Assembly: GCF_900100785.1 (NCBI RefSeq)
Contig: NZ_FNCP01000010.1
Location: forward strand, 62,001 to 126,000
Direction of reading: 5' to 3'
From: Desulfosporosinus hippei DSM 8344
Lineage (GTDB): Bacteria; Bacillota; Desulfitobacteriia; Desulfitobacteriales; Desulfitobacteriaceae
Length of the DNA stretch: 64,000 bases
The translations under genes and the position numbers were made by a program. Every line of letters starts with the position of its first letter. Within the stretch, counting starts at the first letter, position 1. Below the pieces are notes generated by a model. The model made no database searches. It saw nothing but the letters and a program-made list of their open reading frames with translations, and was not told the DNA's origin. This document shows, one piece after another, positions 46,266 through 55,489 of this stretch.

Positions 46266-46599
46266 ATCTTTTCTCTCCTTATGTATAAACCATTGGAAAC
46301 ATCTGTATTTATTGCTTGACTAAAGTATATCTTAAAATAATAGGTGTAGCAATCTCAACTCATAATTAATAACCTAACATATTCCATTTCAAAGCTTATA
46401 TTTAACAGTTTTGGAAATAGTGGTAACGCTATGCTATAGAGGTATTCTATTATATAAGGATGAATTAATCAATGAATTGTCATTCATTTAATTGTGTATT
46501 GCTTGAAGTTTCAGTTTTTTCAGTAACTTAAACAGTTTTATAAAATAATGTTGACAGATAGAATTTCATTTGTTAAGATGATAATCGTTCTTAAAAAGT
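46266..46599. other. intergenic region between the DegV gene and tRNA-Pro
   Basis: This AT-rich stretch holds the tRNA-Pro promoter near its right end. I see no gene or strong repeat in the remainder. Confidence 0.5.
46551..46579 (+). promoter_or_regulatory. promoter of tRNA-Pro
   Basis: TTGACA (46551-46556), a 17-bp spacer and TAAGAT (46574-46579) lie 20 bp before the tRNA 5' end. Confidence 0.75.
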
Positions 46600-46676
46600 C
46601 GGGGCGTAGCGCAGTTTGGTAGCGCGCTTGGTTCGGGACCAAGAGGCCGCAGGTTCGAATCCTGTCGCCCCGACCA
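46600..46676 (+). tRNA. tRNA-Pro (anticodon CGG)
   Basis: 77 nt including encoded CCA. The acceptor stem CGGGGCG/CGCCCCG is perfect. The anticodon arm CTTGG-TTCGGGA-CCAAG gives CGG, and the T arm is GCAGGTTCGAATCCTGT. Confidence 0.97.
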
Positions 46677-47128
46677 TCTATTTTTTCAATTCAATTAAAA
46701 ATAATACTCTTAATTAAAATATTTATTTTTAATACTCATAGGGGATTTGATAAAAACATAGTTTTTGTCAAGTCTCCTATTTGTCGCTTAAACCATAATA
46801 CAAGATTTTAATAACTCACTATTTTAATGTGCATCTTAAAGTACTTTTGATCTTTAAACTAGTTAAACTTAATTATTTAAATTGCTACTAAATATCTACT
46901 TAAGATCTCTTTATTCTAGAACTTCTCAAAGCACAAAATTTATAACTATTCATTGCAAATTTGCAAATAGTTATTATATTTTAAATATTACACATATTTA
47001 ATTTTACTTAGATTAGATAAATAGCAGAATGTTTTACCTATCACTGTTATAGAGGATATAAAGGGTATATACTATAGAAGAATACTGTAGCCTATCTATC
47101 TATATTTATATATAAGGAGTCGTTAATC
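46677..47128. other. 452-bp AT-rich intergenic region
   Basis: It contains AT-rich inverted sequences (about 46695-46732), the long hairpin at 46740-46778 and the leader of the acetyltransferase gene. No coding frame is credible. Confidence 0.5.
46740..46778 (+). terminator. 18-bp hairpin downstream of tRNA-Pro
   Basis: Positions 46740-46757 pair with 46761-46778, including a few G-T wobbles, around a 3-nt loop. Only a short T-rich tail follows. It is about 64 nt beyond the tRNA and is the only terminator-like structure there. Confidence 0.55.
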
Positions 47129-47668
47129 ATGCTACATGGTTTAAAAACTTCAGTGCGACCGGTTGAGGAAGATGACATTGATGAAATATACCAATGGTAT
47201 AATGATCAAGAAGTCAATCTGTGGTCTACAGGTGCATGGCCTTTGAATACTCTCTTAAATAAAGAGCAGTTATCGATTAAATTCCTTGACGGTTCCTCTG
47301 ATGGTTACAGGTATTCTATACTTGATGAAAATAATTATCTTATTGGAACAATTGGTTTTAAGGAGCTTAATATACCCAGTCGATCAACGACCCTCTTCGT
47401 TGTGATCGGTAATAAATCCTTTTGGGGAAAAGGTTATGGTACTGATGCCTTGATCGTATTTGCACGATATCTTTTCACGCAATGGAACTTACACAGAATC
47501 TCGTTGGATACTTGGGATGGCAATCTCAGAGCTATTAAGGCCTACGAAAAAGTCGGATTTAAAATTGAAGGTCGTCTACGCGAAGCACGCTATGTATTAG
47601 GAAGCTATCATGACGCTATTCTAATGGGCTTGTTAAAAAGTGAGTTTTTAGTTATGCATGGTAACTAA
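47129..47668 (+). CDS. GNAT family N-acetyltransferase (RimJ/RimL type)
   Basis: The 179-residue protein has the GNAT acetyl-CoA loop GKGYGTDALIVF and the C-terminal DGNLRAIKAYEKVGFKIEGR typical of RimJ/L-like and spermidine-type acetyltransferases. Substrate is unknown. AAGGAG lies 9 bases before the ATG. It stands between tRNA-Pro and the FMN riboswitch. Confidence 0.9.
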   Translation: MLHGLKTSVRPVEEDDIDEIYQWYNDQEVNLWSTGAWPLNTLLNKEQLSIKFLDGSSDGYRYSILDENNYLIGTIGFKELNIPSRSTTLFVVIGNKSFWGKGYGTDALIVFARYLFTQWNLHRISLDTWDGNLRAIKAYEKVGFKIEGRLREARYVLGSYHDAILMGLLKSEFLVMHGN

Positions 47669-47714
47669 AGAAAATTGTTAAGAGGGTTGCTAAAATCAGA
47701 GGCGTGGAGTAAAC

Positions 47715-47720
47715 TATAAT
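47715..47720 (+). promoter_or_regulatory. -10 box upstream of the rib operon
   Basis: A TATAAT lies 20 bp before the FMN riboswitch. I see no well-spaced consensus -35 box, so the promoter is only partly supported. Confidence 0.4.
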
Positions 47721-47740
47721 AAATTCAATAATCGTAATAC

Positions 47741-47846
47741 TCCTCTGGGGTTGGGTGAGATTCCCTACCGGCGGTAAAGCCCGCGAGCCTTATGGCAGAT
47801 CTGGTGTAATTCCAGGGCCGACAGTATAGTCTGGATGAGAAGAGGA
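47741..47846 (+). ncRNA. FMN riboswitch (RFN element)
   Basis: Conserved RFN blocks occur in order: GGGTGAGATTCCCTACCGGC, GGTAAAGCCCGCGAGCC, AGATCTGGTGTAATTCC, GGGCCGACAGTATAGTCTGG and ATGAGAAGAGG. The closing stem is TCCTCT (47741-47746) with AGAGGA (47841-47846). FMN binding is known to reduce riboflavin operon expression. A terminator hairpin follows 47 nt later, so control is probably by transcription termination. Confidence 0.96.
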
Positions 47847-47892
47847 ACAGTCTAATTGCGTACATACGCTTTATTTGAGCTGTATCTTATTC

Positions 47893-47920
47893 AACACCTA
47901 GAGGAAGAGGTGTTTTTTTT
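47893..47920 (+). terminator. expression-platform terminator of the FMN riboswitch
   Basis: AACACCT (47893-47899) pairs with AGGTGTT (47908-47914), and the T-run continues to 47920. It lies between the riboswitch and ribD. Confidence 0.85.
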
Positions 47921-47986
47921 GTTTTTCCCCCCTTAATTTTTAAGGTTTTGGAGACACTAAATGAAATATTAAGAAAGGAAATTTCC

Positions 47987-49105
47987 ATGCAAAAAGTAAG
48001 TTCTTCAACTTCCGGTGACGAACAGTTTATGAGAAGAGCTCTTGAACTAGCAGCCAAAGCGATGGGCAGAACCAACCCTAACCCCTTAGTCGGCTGTGTT
48101 TTAGTTAAAGATAACCAAATTATCGGAGAAGGTTTTCATCATAAGGCAGGAACTCCTCATGCTGAAGTCCACGCTCTATTAGCCGCAGGAGATCAAGCAA
48201 ATGGTGCAACGGCTTACGTAACCTTGGAGCCATGTTCCCACTTTGGCCGAACGCCGCCCTGTGCTGACGCCTTAATTCATGCCAAAATCAAACGAGTTGT
48301 TGTTGCTATGATGGATCCAAATCCACTGGTCGCCGGTCAAGGTCTTGACCGACTGCGCGAGGCAGGTATTCAAGTTGATTTAGGATTAATGAATCAAGAA
48401 GCACAACGTCTCAACGAAGTATTTATAAAAGCTATCACTACAGGCCTCCCTTTTGTTATTTATAAATCGGCAATGACTTTAGATGGGAAAATCGCTACAG
48501 AAACCGGAGACTCTCGTTGGATAAGTAACGAAGCCTCGAGAAATTTTGCTCATCAACTTCGTAATTGCTGCGATGTTATTTTAGTAGGAAGTGAAACTGT
48601 CCATAAAGATAACCCCGCTCTTACATGTCGTAGTCTAAACGGAAAGGATCCTATCAGATTAATAATAGACGGCAGCTTACGTATTAATGAAAATGCAAAA
48701 GTTCTAACTTCTTCTCCTGTCAGTCACTGTATAATAGCCACTACATTGTCAGCCTCGAAAGAAAAAATTAAACGTCTTGACTCTCTACCTCGCGTAGATG
48801 TGTGGCAATACGATACCGAACGTTATGTCCCCTTAAATAAGCTTATGCGAGATCTGGTACGAAACGGCTGGACATGTGTTCTTCTTGAGGGTGGCGGCGA
48901 CTTAGCGGGTGCAATGCTGCAAGAGAATTTGGTCGACAAAGTAGAATTGTTTATCGCACCTAAACTGGTTGGAGGCAATGGGCCTTCTCCCCTCACAGGT
49001 CTTCATATTGAACGCATGGCTGAGGCCATAAATCTCAATGACCTTAGTGTTGATATGTCCACTGGCGACTTGCATGTTACAGGGTATATCCAACCAAAAG
49101 TTTGA
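47987..49105 (+). CDS. ribD: bifunctional diaminohydroxyphosphoribosylaminopyrimidine deaminase / 5-amino-6-(5-phosphoribosylamino)uracil reductase
   Basis: The 372-residue enzyme performs the second and third steps from GTP to riboflavin. The N-terminal deaminase zinc site is HAEVHAL plus PCSHFGRTPPCADAL; the C-terminal reductase has YKSAMTLDGKIAT and LLEGGGDLAGAML. I chose the ATG at 47987 because AGAAAGGA lies just before it; the TTG at 47948 has no such site. It is the first gene after the riboswitch. Confidence 0.95.
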   Translation: MQKVSSSTSGDEQFMRRALELAAKAMGRTNPNPLVGCVLVKDNQIIGEGFHHKAGTPHAEVHALLAAGDQANGATAYVTLEPCSHFGRTPPCADALIHAKIKRVVVAMMDPNPLVAGQGLDRLREAGIQVDLGLMNQEAQRLNEVFIKAITTGLPFVIYKSAMTLDGKIATETGDSRWISNEASRNFAHQLRNCCDVILVGSETVHKDNPALTCRSLNGKDPIRLIIDGSLRINENAKVLTSSPVSHCIIATTLSASKEKIKRLDSLPRVDVWQYDTERYVPLNKLMRDLVRNGWTCVLLEGGGDLAGAMLQENLVDKVELFIAPKLVGGNGPSPLTGLHIERMAEAINLNDLSVDMSTGDLHVTGYIQPKV

Positions 49106-49125
49106 TGGTTAGGGAGGATATTGAT

Positions 49126-49779
49126 GTGTTTACCGGTATTGTAGAAGAACTAGGCATCGTCCGTGGTCTTCGACTTTTGCCTGATTCTGGTCAACTTACG
49201 CTTGAAGGTACTAAAGTACTGAATGGCACTCAGATTGGTGATAGCATTGCTGTCAATGGTGTCTGCTTAACTGTTATTCATCTTAACAGCCATGAATTTA
49301 CCGTAGATGTAATGGCTGAAACCCTGGCAAAAACCAATTTAGCTGATTTAAAAAGTGGCAGTCGTGTTAATTTAGAAAGAGCCTTACAGCTTCAAACACG
49401 GTTAGGTGGACATCTAGTTAGCGGGCATGTAGATGGAGTCGGCAGCATTCGTCGAATTGTCCCATGGGGAATCGCACAAGTCTATGAAATCAATGCTCCG
49501 CCTGCACTTCTCTCATTTATGCTCCCTAAGGGTTCAATTGCTATTGATGGGATTTCTCTAACAATAATCGATGTAGAAGCAGACTATTTCACAGTTTCAC
49601 TTATTCCACATACTTCTAAAGAAACAACTCTAGGGATAAAAGGAATTGGTGCCGGTGTTAACCTTGAGACAGACTTGATTGGAAAATACGTTGCTCGTTT
49701 TATGGGCCTAAACACTAACCAAAGCACTAAGAAGCCAGACCTTTCGCTGGGTTTTTTAGCAGAGCATGGATTTATTTAA
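49126..49779 (+). CDS. ribE: riboflavin synthase alpha chain
   Basis: The 217-residue enzyme converts two molecules of dimethylribityllumazine to riboflavin. It begins with the family signature (V)FTGIVEELG and has two lumazine-binding repeats, each with a [13 protein letters not shown]- or [12 protein letters not shown]-type segment. I chose the GTG at 49126, 8 bases after GGGAGG; earlier in-frame TTG/ATG codons lie upstream of that site. It follows ribD by 20 bp. Confidence 0.94.
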   Translation: MFTGIVEELGIVRGLRLLPDSGQLTLEGTKVLNGTQIGDSIAVNGVCLTVIHLNSHEFTVDVMAETLAKTNLADLKSGSRVNLERALQLQTRLGGHLVSGHVDGVGSIRRIVPWGIAQVYEINAPPALLSFMLPKGSIAIDGISLTIIDVEADYFTVSLIPHTSKETTLGIKGIGAGVNLETDLIGKYVARFMGLNTNQSTKKPDLSLGFLAEHGFI

Positions 49780-49813
49780 GAATATACTTATTTGAAAGTA
49801 AGGAGTGAGTGCT

Positions 49814-51016
49814 ATGTCATTTAATACAATTGAAGAGGCTTTAGAGGATATACGTCTAGGAAAAATGGTAGTTATGGTTGATGATGAGGATCGTGAAAAT
49901 GAAGGGGATCTAGTCATGGCCGCTGAAATGGCTACTCCTGAAGCAATTAATTTTATGGCTACCTATGGACGAGGGTTAATATGTGTTCCGTTGACAAAAG
50001 ATCGAATACACTCCCTCCAGCTAGAGCAGATGGTTAATAATAATACAGATCCTCATGGTACAGCTTTTACTGTAAGTGTTGATGCAATAACTAGCTCCAC
50101 GGGGATCTCTGCTTTCGAAAGAGCCGAGACCGTTAAAGTTCTAGTGAATCCTCACAGCAAACCCAGCGACCTACAACGTCCAGGTCACATCTTCCCACTT
50201 CAAGCTCGTGAAGGAGGAGTACTGGCTCGTGCTGGTCACACAGAAGGCTCTGTTGATCTGGCTCGTCTCGCCGGTCTTCAGCCTGCTGGTCTAATCTGTG
50301 AGATTATGAATGAAGACGGTTCAATGGCCAGAGTACCTGACCTTCAATTATTTGTGAAAAAACATAATCTTAAATTGATTACTTTAAAAGATCTTATCAG
50401 CTATCGACGCCAGTCCGAAAAACTAATTGAAAAAGTTGAGAGTATTCAGCTTCCTACCGGATTCGGTGAATTCCGTGCCGTAGGATACCTGAGCATCTTA
50501 GATAACGAAGAACATATCGCCTTAGTTAAGGGGACTGTCGATGATGGGCAGCCAGTTCTTGTCCGAGTACATTCTGAATGTTTGACTGGGGATGTTTTCC
50601 ATTCTAAGCGGTGTGATTGCGGTGATCAATTGGCCGCAGCTATGGAAGAAATCGAACAGGAAGGTCGCGGCGTTCTGCTCTATATGCGCCAAGAGGGTCG
50701 CGGTATAGGTTTGTTAAATAAATTAAGAGCTTACAAGCTTCAGGAAGAAGGAAAAGACACCGTCGAAGCAAATCTAGCCTTAGGTTTTCCGGAAGATTTG
50801 CGTGACTATGGTGTCGGTGCTCAAATTTTAGCGGATCTTGGAATTTCCAAAGTTCGCTTAATGACTAATAATCCTCGCAAAATTGTTGGTTTAGAAGGTT
50901 ATGGTTTAAATGTTGTAGAACGGGTGCCTTTAGAAATTTCAAGTAAACCAGAAAACACCAAATACCTTTGTACTAAAAAACAAAAAATGGGCCATTTTTT
51001 ATCAGAAGTACGTTAG
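49814..51016 (+). CDS. ribBA: bifunctional 3,4-dihydroxy-2-butanone 4-phosphate synthase / GTP cyclohydrolase II
   Basis: The 400-residue fusion supplies both precursors of riboflavin. The N-terminal half has [17 protein letters not shown] and [15 protein letters not shown]. The C-terminal half has the zinc site [15 protein letters not shown] and [10 protein letters not shown] chose the ATG at 49814, 8 bases after AAGGAG; the GTG at 49805 overlaps that site. It follows ribE by 34 bp. Confidence 0.96.
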   Translation: MSFNTIEEALEDIRLGKMVVMVDDEDRENEGDLVMAAEMATPEAINFMATYGRGLICVPLTKDRIHSLQLEQMVNNNTDPHGTAFTVSVDAITSSTGISAFERAETVKVLVNPHSKPSDLQRPGHIFPLQAREGGVLARAGHTEGSVDLARLAGLQPAGLICEIMNEDGSMARVPDLQLFVKKHNLKLITLKDLISYRRQSEKLIEKVESIQLPTGFGEFRAVGYLSILDNEEHIALVKGTVDDGQPVLVRVHSECLTGDVFHSKRCDCGDQLAAAMEEIEQEGRGVLLYMRQEGRGIGLLNKLRAYKLQEEGKDTVEANLALGFPEDLRDYGVGAQILADLGISKVRLMTNNPRKIVGLEGYGLNVVERVPLEISSKPENTKYLCTKKQKMGHFLSEVR

Positions 51017-51082
51017 TACTTAAATTATTAATAGTAAAGTCTAGTCTATGCTCTTGATGGTACAGAAAGGATGATATTTATT

Positions 51083-51544
51083 ATGAAGACTTATGAAGGA
51101 AACCTTATCGCTCAAGGATTGAAAATCGCAATTATCGCTGCACGTTTTAACGAGTTTATAACTGGCAAATTAGTTAGTGGAGCCATTGACGGCTTACACC
51201 GCCACGGTGCTCTGGAAAGTGACATTGAAATTGCTTGGGTTCCCGGAGCATTTGAAATTCCTTTAGTTGCTCAGAAAATGGCACTATCTAAAAAGTATGA
51301 TGCAGTCATCTGCTTAGGTGCAGTGATTCGTGGAGCTACTCCACATTTTGATCTTGTTAGTAATGAAGTTAGTAAAGGAATTGCTCAAGTCGGCTTACAA
51401 ACCGGGGTACCGATAATTTTTGGAGTTATAGCAACAGATAGCATTGAACAAGCTATTGAACGGGCAGGAACAAAAGCAGGCAACAAAGGCTTCGATGCAG
51501 CTATGACTGCCATTGAAACTGTAAATTTGTTAAAATCCTTTTAA
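51083..51544 (+). CDS. ribH: 6,7-dimethyl-8-ribityllumazine synthase
   Basis: The 153-residue enzyme makes the lumazine precursor of riboflavin and usually forms a 60-mer shell. It has [45 protein letters not shown] and [11 protein letters not shown] chose the ATG at 51083, the usual MKTYEG start; the ATG at 51071 abuts the AAAGG. It is the last gene of ribD-ribE-ribBA-ribH. Confidence 0.95.
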   Translation: MKTYEGNLIAQGLKIAIIAARFNEFITGKLVSGAIDGLHRHGALESDIEIAWVPGAFEIPLVAQKMALSKKYDAVICLGAVIRGATPHFDLVSNEVSKGIAQVGLQTGVPIIFGVIATDSIEQAIERAGTKAGNKGFDAAMTAIETVNLLKSF

Positions 51545-51613
51545 CAAATCTTATAACATAGACTGCTTCAAGTATTCTATTGGCAAATCATGGAGTATTG
51601 TCCACTAAATTGT

Positions 51614-51674
51614 CCTTGTCAAATCGCATTAACTTTATTAAACTCTGATAGATGAGTGCAATTTATTGACAAGG
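51614..51674 (+). promoter_or_regulatory. 9-bp inverted repeat covering part of the sigma-factor ribosome site
   Basis: CCTTGTCAA (51614-51622) is the exact complement of TTGACAAGG (51666-51674). The right arm includes the AAGG of the AAGGAG site before the ATG at 51688. If both arms are on the mRNA they could hide the ribosome site. Confidence 0.45.
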
Positions 51675-51687
51675 AGTTGAGAGCGCC

Positions 51688-52308
51688 ATGACTTCGAACA
51701 TTTGCAACCAGAATAAGGAGACTGCCATGCTTGAAGCAGCGCGCTCCGGCAATAAAGATGCTTTAAATGAGCTTATACTTTATTATGAACCAGAAATTCG
51801 TATGATTGCAGCAAAATATTATTTACCTCGGGCAGATTATGAGGATTTATTACAAGAGGGCAGAATTGCTATTTATCGAGCAATAATGTCTTATGACCAA
51901 GATACTACTATTCCCTTTCTTCATTTTTTAAGAATGGTCATAAAACGCAAACTAATTGATAGCCTACGTAAGTATACACGCCAAAAACACTCTAATCTTA
52001 ATGATGCTTTTTCTCTAAATAATGCAATTTCCGAGTCTGATGAAACAAGTTTTTTGGAGTTATTGCCCAATGCTGAAGACCCTGCTTCAATGGTTATCGC
52101 CAATGATGAAGTCAATTCAATGATTGATGATCTAAATAAAAATATGTCTAATTTAGAACGTTTAGTGTTTGAACACTATTTTATACAGGGATTCAAACAG
52201 CGTGAAGTATCAAAGAATTTAGGACTTCATCCAAAATCGTTAGATAATGCTATTCAACGTATTCGTCATAAGACAGCTCTTTATCGTTCACGCAAAGTTG
52301 CTGGCTAA
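51688..52308 (+). CDS. sigma-70 family RNA polymerase sigma factor (SigH-like)
   Basis: The 206-residue protein has region 2 (YEPEIRMIAAKYYLPRADYEDLLQEGRIAIYRAI) and region 4 (LERLVFEHYFIQGFKQREVSKNLGL). It lacks a full region 1, so it is an alternative sigma factor, similar in size and region 2 to sporulation SigH. Specific targets are unknown. AAGGAG lies 12 bases before the ATG, within the inverted repeat noted. A strong shared terminator follows. Confidence 0.88.
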   Translation: MTSNICNQNKETAMLEAARSGNKDALNELILYYEPEIRMIAAKYYLPRADYEDLLQEGRIAIYRAIMSYDQDTTIPFLHFLRMVIKRKLIDSLRKYTRQKHSNLNDAFSLNNAISESDETSFLELLPNAEDPASMVIANDEVNSMIDDLNKNMSNLERLVFEHYFIQGFKQREVSKNLGLHPKSLDNAIQRIRHKTALYRSRKVAG

Positions 52309-52320
52309 ATATAAAAGCAA

Positions 52321-52360
52321 AATAAAGAACCGGGAATTTTTTGATTCCCGGTTCTTTATT
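52321..52360. terminator. bidirectional terminator
   Basis: A perfect 16-bp stem, AATAAAGAACCGGGAA (52321-52336) with its complement (52345-52360), has an 8-nt T-rich loop and lies between convergent genes. Confidence 0.92.
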
Positions 52361-52369
52361 TTACGCTTA

Positions 52370-52567
52370 CTAAGCAATTCCACCACTTTGGCTAATTAAT
52401 TTGCTGACTTTACTATGGGCATTAGTTGCTTCATTAGCTAAACGTAAGTATATGTCTCTTAAATTTGCATGATGTGCACGTGTAGCCAATGTCATGTAAC
52501 CCATTGCAGCAGCCGCAGCGTCTTTTTCATAATCATATAACATATCTAAATCCGAAAATTGACTCAT
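52370..52567 (-). CDS. small helical spore-coat-like protein
   Basis: The 65-residue protein is predicted to be an alpha-helical hairpin (DYEKDAAAAAMGYMTLATRAHHANLRDIY) like CotF-type or ferritin-like spore coat proteins. An AAGGAGGGA site sits before the ATG, and it lies 17 bp after a related small gene. The coat role is inferred from family resemblance. Confidence 0.75.
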   Translation of the reverse strand: MSQFSDLDMLYDYEKDAAAAAMGYMTLATRAHHANLRDIYLRLANEATNAHSKVSKLISQSGGIA

Positions 52568-52584
52568 AATAAATCCCTCCTTTT

Positions 52585-52794
52585 CTATTGAAGTTCTACC
52601 ATTCCTTTTTTAAAATAACCAACTACATCCTCTAAGCCTTTAGCCTGTTCTTTAAAAAAACCCTTAACTGCAGCGTCTTTTGCCATTTCATTATACATCT
52701 GACACTTTTTCATGGCGGTTTCATTTTCAATTAAACTTCTGGTTAACATGCCTCGGTCAAGGACTTTCTTTACTTCCATATCACTTAGTTGCAT
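52585..52794 (-). CDS. small helical protein, partner of the coat-like gene
   Basis: The 69-residue protein is helical with an acidic/Met-rich surface (LIENETAMKKCQMYNEMAKDA). It resembles small clostridial coat-associated proteins. AAAGGAGGGA precedes the ATG. The pair of nearly same-sized genes with matching ribosome sites looks like a two-gene unit expressed together, possibly in sporulation. Confidence 0.7.
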   Translation of the reverse strand: MQLSDMEVKKVLDRGMLTRSLIENETAMKKCQMYNEMAKDAAVKGFFKEQAKGLEDVVGYFKKGMVELQ

Positions 52795-52985
52795 CTAAAT
52801 CCCTCCTTTTAAAAAACTAGTTTACATAACAGTCTCAGGATGTGTAAATATGCAATAAATTATTCGCAGTTCAAACAAATAACTCAAACTTTTTGAAAAA
52901 ACCTGCTTACTAGACATGTAGTCAGGCTAATGAATATTTAGCATGATAAAGGATCAATTTAAATAAAACGAATCCTCCAAAGATT

Positions 52986-53022
52986 AAAGGCAGAACTCCT
53001 TGTTTACAAGAGTTCTGCCTTT
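52986..53022 (-). terminator. terminator of the ubiD-like unit
   Basis: AAAGGCAGAACTC (52986-52998) pairs perfectly with GAGTTCTGCCTTT (53010-53022). It lies 27 bp past the stop codon. Confidence 0.85.
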
Positions 53023-53049
53023 TAGCTTCGAGTAAGTTTTTGGACTTAA

Positions 53050-54819
53050 CTAACCGATTTTAATTCCATACTCTTTCCAGCGCCGGTCTACAAGTTTGAC
53101 AGTCGCTTCATCCGGGACTACTTCACCGGGATAGCCCGGCTTCATACGAGCATCAATAAGAATAGGACCACGATATACTAGGCGATGGTTAAGAATTTCT
53201 GTATGGGCATAAATGTCATGGGCAGGATCAAAGCGGGTAAAGACCTGCCATAAAAAACCCGAAGTCTCTGATGCAAGCTCTAAATCATCAACTAAAATTG
53301 CCAGAGGCCAATTATTAAGAACCTCGTTTTGAAGATGCCCCAGTACCTCCTGTGCAAGTTCAGGAGTATTACTAAATGAAGGTGCTTCAATTAATAAGCA
53401 ACCTGCACAAAAGGGTTTAATTCCAAGTATTCCTGGTAGTATTACATTATCAATCTGACGCGGAAGCTCTCGTTTTGGCGATCCTAGACCAAGCATGATA
53501 GCCTTACTCCCATGATTAAGATGTCGTCCCGTATAATCCAATGTATCCATAGAAGTATCGTTCAAAATTAGAAGGTCGGATTCTGGCTCAAAACGCTCCA
53601 ACACTTTTTCAAGGAGAGTTCTAAAATCCTGCAAATCAAGCTGAACATCCGTAATGATCAAAAACTTAGTTAAAGTGAGCTGCCCTTCCCCTAAGATCCG
53701 GAAGGCATGGGCTAACGCTTCTCGATGATAGCTCTCGCGTACAATAGCAGCGGCCAAAGCGTGAAAACCTGTTTCCGCATAGGTCCAAAGAGCTTTAACT
53801 CCGGGCATTACCACGGGAAACATCGGCGATAATAAAGACTGTAAATACTCTCCAATGAAATAGTCTTCCTGACGCGGTTTTCCTACTACCGTTGCCGGAT
53901 AAATTGCATCGCGTCGATGATATACAGCATGAATATTAAAAACCGGAAAATCGTGGGTTAGTGAATAATAACCATAATGATCACCAAATGGACCTTCTGG
54001 CTTACGGACATGAGCTGGAACCGTACCACAAATTGCAAACTCCGCCTCAGCAATGAGGGCATGAGAATGTGAAGGAACCCTAACTTTTGACAGCTTCTCC
54101 CCCATCAAAAAAGACGTGAAAATTAGCTCAGGCAGCATCTCGGGGAGAGGGGCTATTGCGGAAAGAACCAGTGCAGGTGGACCGCCTAAGAAAAGTGTCG
54201 TGGGCAGATCCTGTCCCAATCGTTCAGCTTCATGATAGTGGAAACCTCCACCCTTATGTATTTGCCAATGGATACCTGTTTGTTTAGAATTGTATATTTG
54301 TATCCGATACATCCCTAAATTGTGTTCTTTCGTGACTGGATGTTCTGTATAAACTAAGGGCAAGGTAATAAACGGTCCACCATCTTCTGGCCAACTGGTT
54401 AAAACAGGTAAAGTGTTTAAGTCTATTGAACTAGATTTTATTTCTAGAACGGGAGCATTCTTGGAATTGATAGTTCGAAGACCACTCTTGGCTAAAGATA
54501 GTATCCAATCCTTTTCTTGCCAGAGTATAGAGGGTTTCGGTGGAAGCAATCGATTTAGTGCTGCAACAGCTCGTTTTACAATTTCTTCCGGTCTAGGTCC
54601 AACAGCTAAATTAACACGACCACGAGTTCCAAATAAATTTGTTACCACTGGGAAAGAACTGCCCTTTACTCGTTTAAACAGCAAAGCTGGCCCTTCTTCA
54701 TCAATAACGCGACGGTGGATCTCTGCTAATTCAAGGTATGGATCCACCTCTGCTTCAATTTCTATGATTTGCTTTTCTCGCCGCAGAGTTTCAATAAAAT
54801 GCCGCAAATTTTCGTGCAC
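53050..54819 (-). CDS. UbiD family decarboxylase
   Basis: The 589-residue enzyme belongs to the prenylated-FMN-dependent UbiD family, which decarboxylates aromatic or unsaturated acids, including steps of quinone biosynthesis. Family segments are IHWQIHKGGGFHYHEAERLG, GPFGDHYGYYS and the C-terminal DPAHDI region. The substrate cannot be assigned; a menaquinone-pathway role is one option. It starts with GTG after AAGAGGTG, 4 bp past the LpdD-like gene. The cofactor-making UbiX is not in the window. Confidence 0.9.
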   Translation of the reverse strand: MHENLRHFIETLRREKQIIEIEAEVDPYLELAEIHRRVIDEEGPALLFKRVKGSSFPVVTNLFGTRGRVNLAVGPRPEEIVKRAVAALNRLLPPKPSILWQEKDWILSLAKSGLRTINSKNAPVLEIKSSSIDLNTLPVLTSWPEDGGPFITLPLVYTEHPVTKEHNLGMYRIQIYNSKQTGIHWQIHKGGGFHYHEAERLGQDLPTTLFLGGPPALVLSAIAPLPEMLPELIFTSFLMGEKLSKVRVPSHSHALIAEAEFAICGTVPAHVRKPEGPFGDHYGYYSLTHDFPVFNIHAVYHRRDAIYPATVVGKPRQEDYFIGEYLQSLLSPMFPVVMPGVKALWTYAETGFHALAAAIVRESYHREALAHAFRILGEGQLTLTKFLIITDVQLDLQDFRTLLEKVLERFEPESDLLILNDTSMDTLDYTGRHLNHGSKAIMLGLGSPKRELPRQIDNVILPGILGIKPFCAGCLLIEAPSFSNTPELAQEVLGHLQNEVLNNWPLAILVDDLELASETSGFLWQVFTRFDPAHDIYAHTEILNHRLVYRGPILIDARMKPGYPGEVVPDEATVKLVDRRWKEYGIKIG

Positions 54820-54823
54820 AATG

Positions 54824-55243
54824 TCACCTCTTAATGATTGTTTTGTCTAACTTCAGAGCAGCTAGGGCTACTTCAGTTAATGTATCACAATGATCTATTA
54901 TCTTACTCAGTTCATCAGAACTTAGATCATCCGAGTGAATTCCGGCTGTTATTACGACTATGTTTTGGAGTTCTTTAGCCAATACCCCAGCAACTTTCTT
55001 GGCGACTTCTACATCTTTGTGACCCGGCACTGGCGTGATATAAATATCAGCACTCCATCCTTCTCCTCGAAGACTAGGCCTTGGCAGAGCCATTACAACT
55101 CCTCCAATATGAGGTCTTTCCCCGCCGATCAGCAGTCCATTAATCCCATCCCCTGTATTATGTAGAGTTAAGGAAATCTGACAACGCCCATCTCCTTCTT
55201 GACCCTGCCAACTAGGGATATGGATGGAACTTAAATCAAGCAC
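54824..55243 (-). CDS. LpdD-like small protein (putative prenylated-flavin chaperone domain)
   Basis: The 139-residue protein resembles, from memory, the LpdD-like domain found beside UbiD-type decarboxylases (ISLTLHNTGDGINGLLIGGERPHIGGVVMALPRPS is split here as short phrases: LLIGGERPHIGG and VVMALPRPSLRG). Such partners are proposed to help prenyl-FMN delivery. I chose the GTG at 55243, 7 bases after GAGGAG; the GTG at 55258 lies upstream of that site. The 4-bp gap to ubiD implies coupling. Confidence 0.75.
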   Translation of the reverse strand: MLDLSSIHIPSWQGQEGDGRCQISLTLHNTGDGINGLLIGGERPHIGGVVMALPRPSLRGEGWSADIYITPVPGHKDVEVAKKVAGVLAKELQNIVVITAGIHSDDLSSDELSKIIDHCDTLTEVALAALKLDKTIIKR

Positions 55244-55424
55244 ATGGCTTCTCCTCACTTTATATTGCTTGCTATTTTTACCTTGCTTTTCGCATTACTA
55301 TTTACATTATACAGTTTGTCTCCATTAGAGCCAAGTTTTATGAAAGGTAATTTTCATAATCAATAACATAAAGTTAACTTGACAACTATACAAATCATTC
55401 CCCTAAGCCCTTCAAAAAAACCAC

Positions 55425-55465
55425 AAAAAAGATTAGGGAGTTCAGGCATAACTAACTCCCTAATC
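55425..55465 (-). terminator. terminator of clpB
   Basis: GATTAGGGAGTT (55431-55442) pairs with AACTCCCTAATC (55454-55465). On the minus strand TTTTTT follows. Confidence 0.9.
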
Positions 55466-55489
55466 CTTGAAGATTAATATCTGGACATT

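Noticed and set aside
46695-46732. AT-rich inverted sequence as a mobile-element end
   Set aside because: It is low-complexity A/T, with no partner end or target duplication.
51663-51674. TTGACA at 51666 as a -35 box for the sigma-factor gene
   Set aside because: It lies only 22 bp before the ATG and overlaps the ribosome site, so no promoter could fit.
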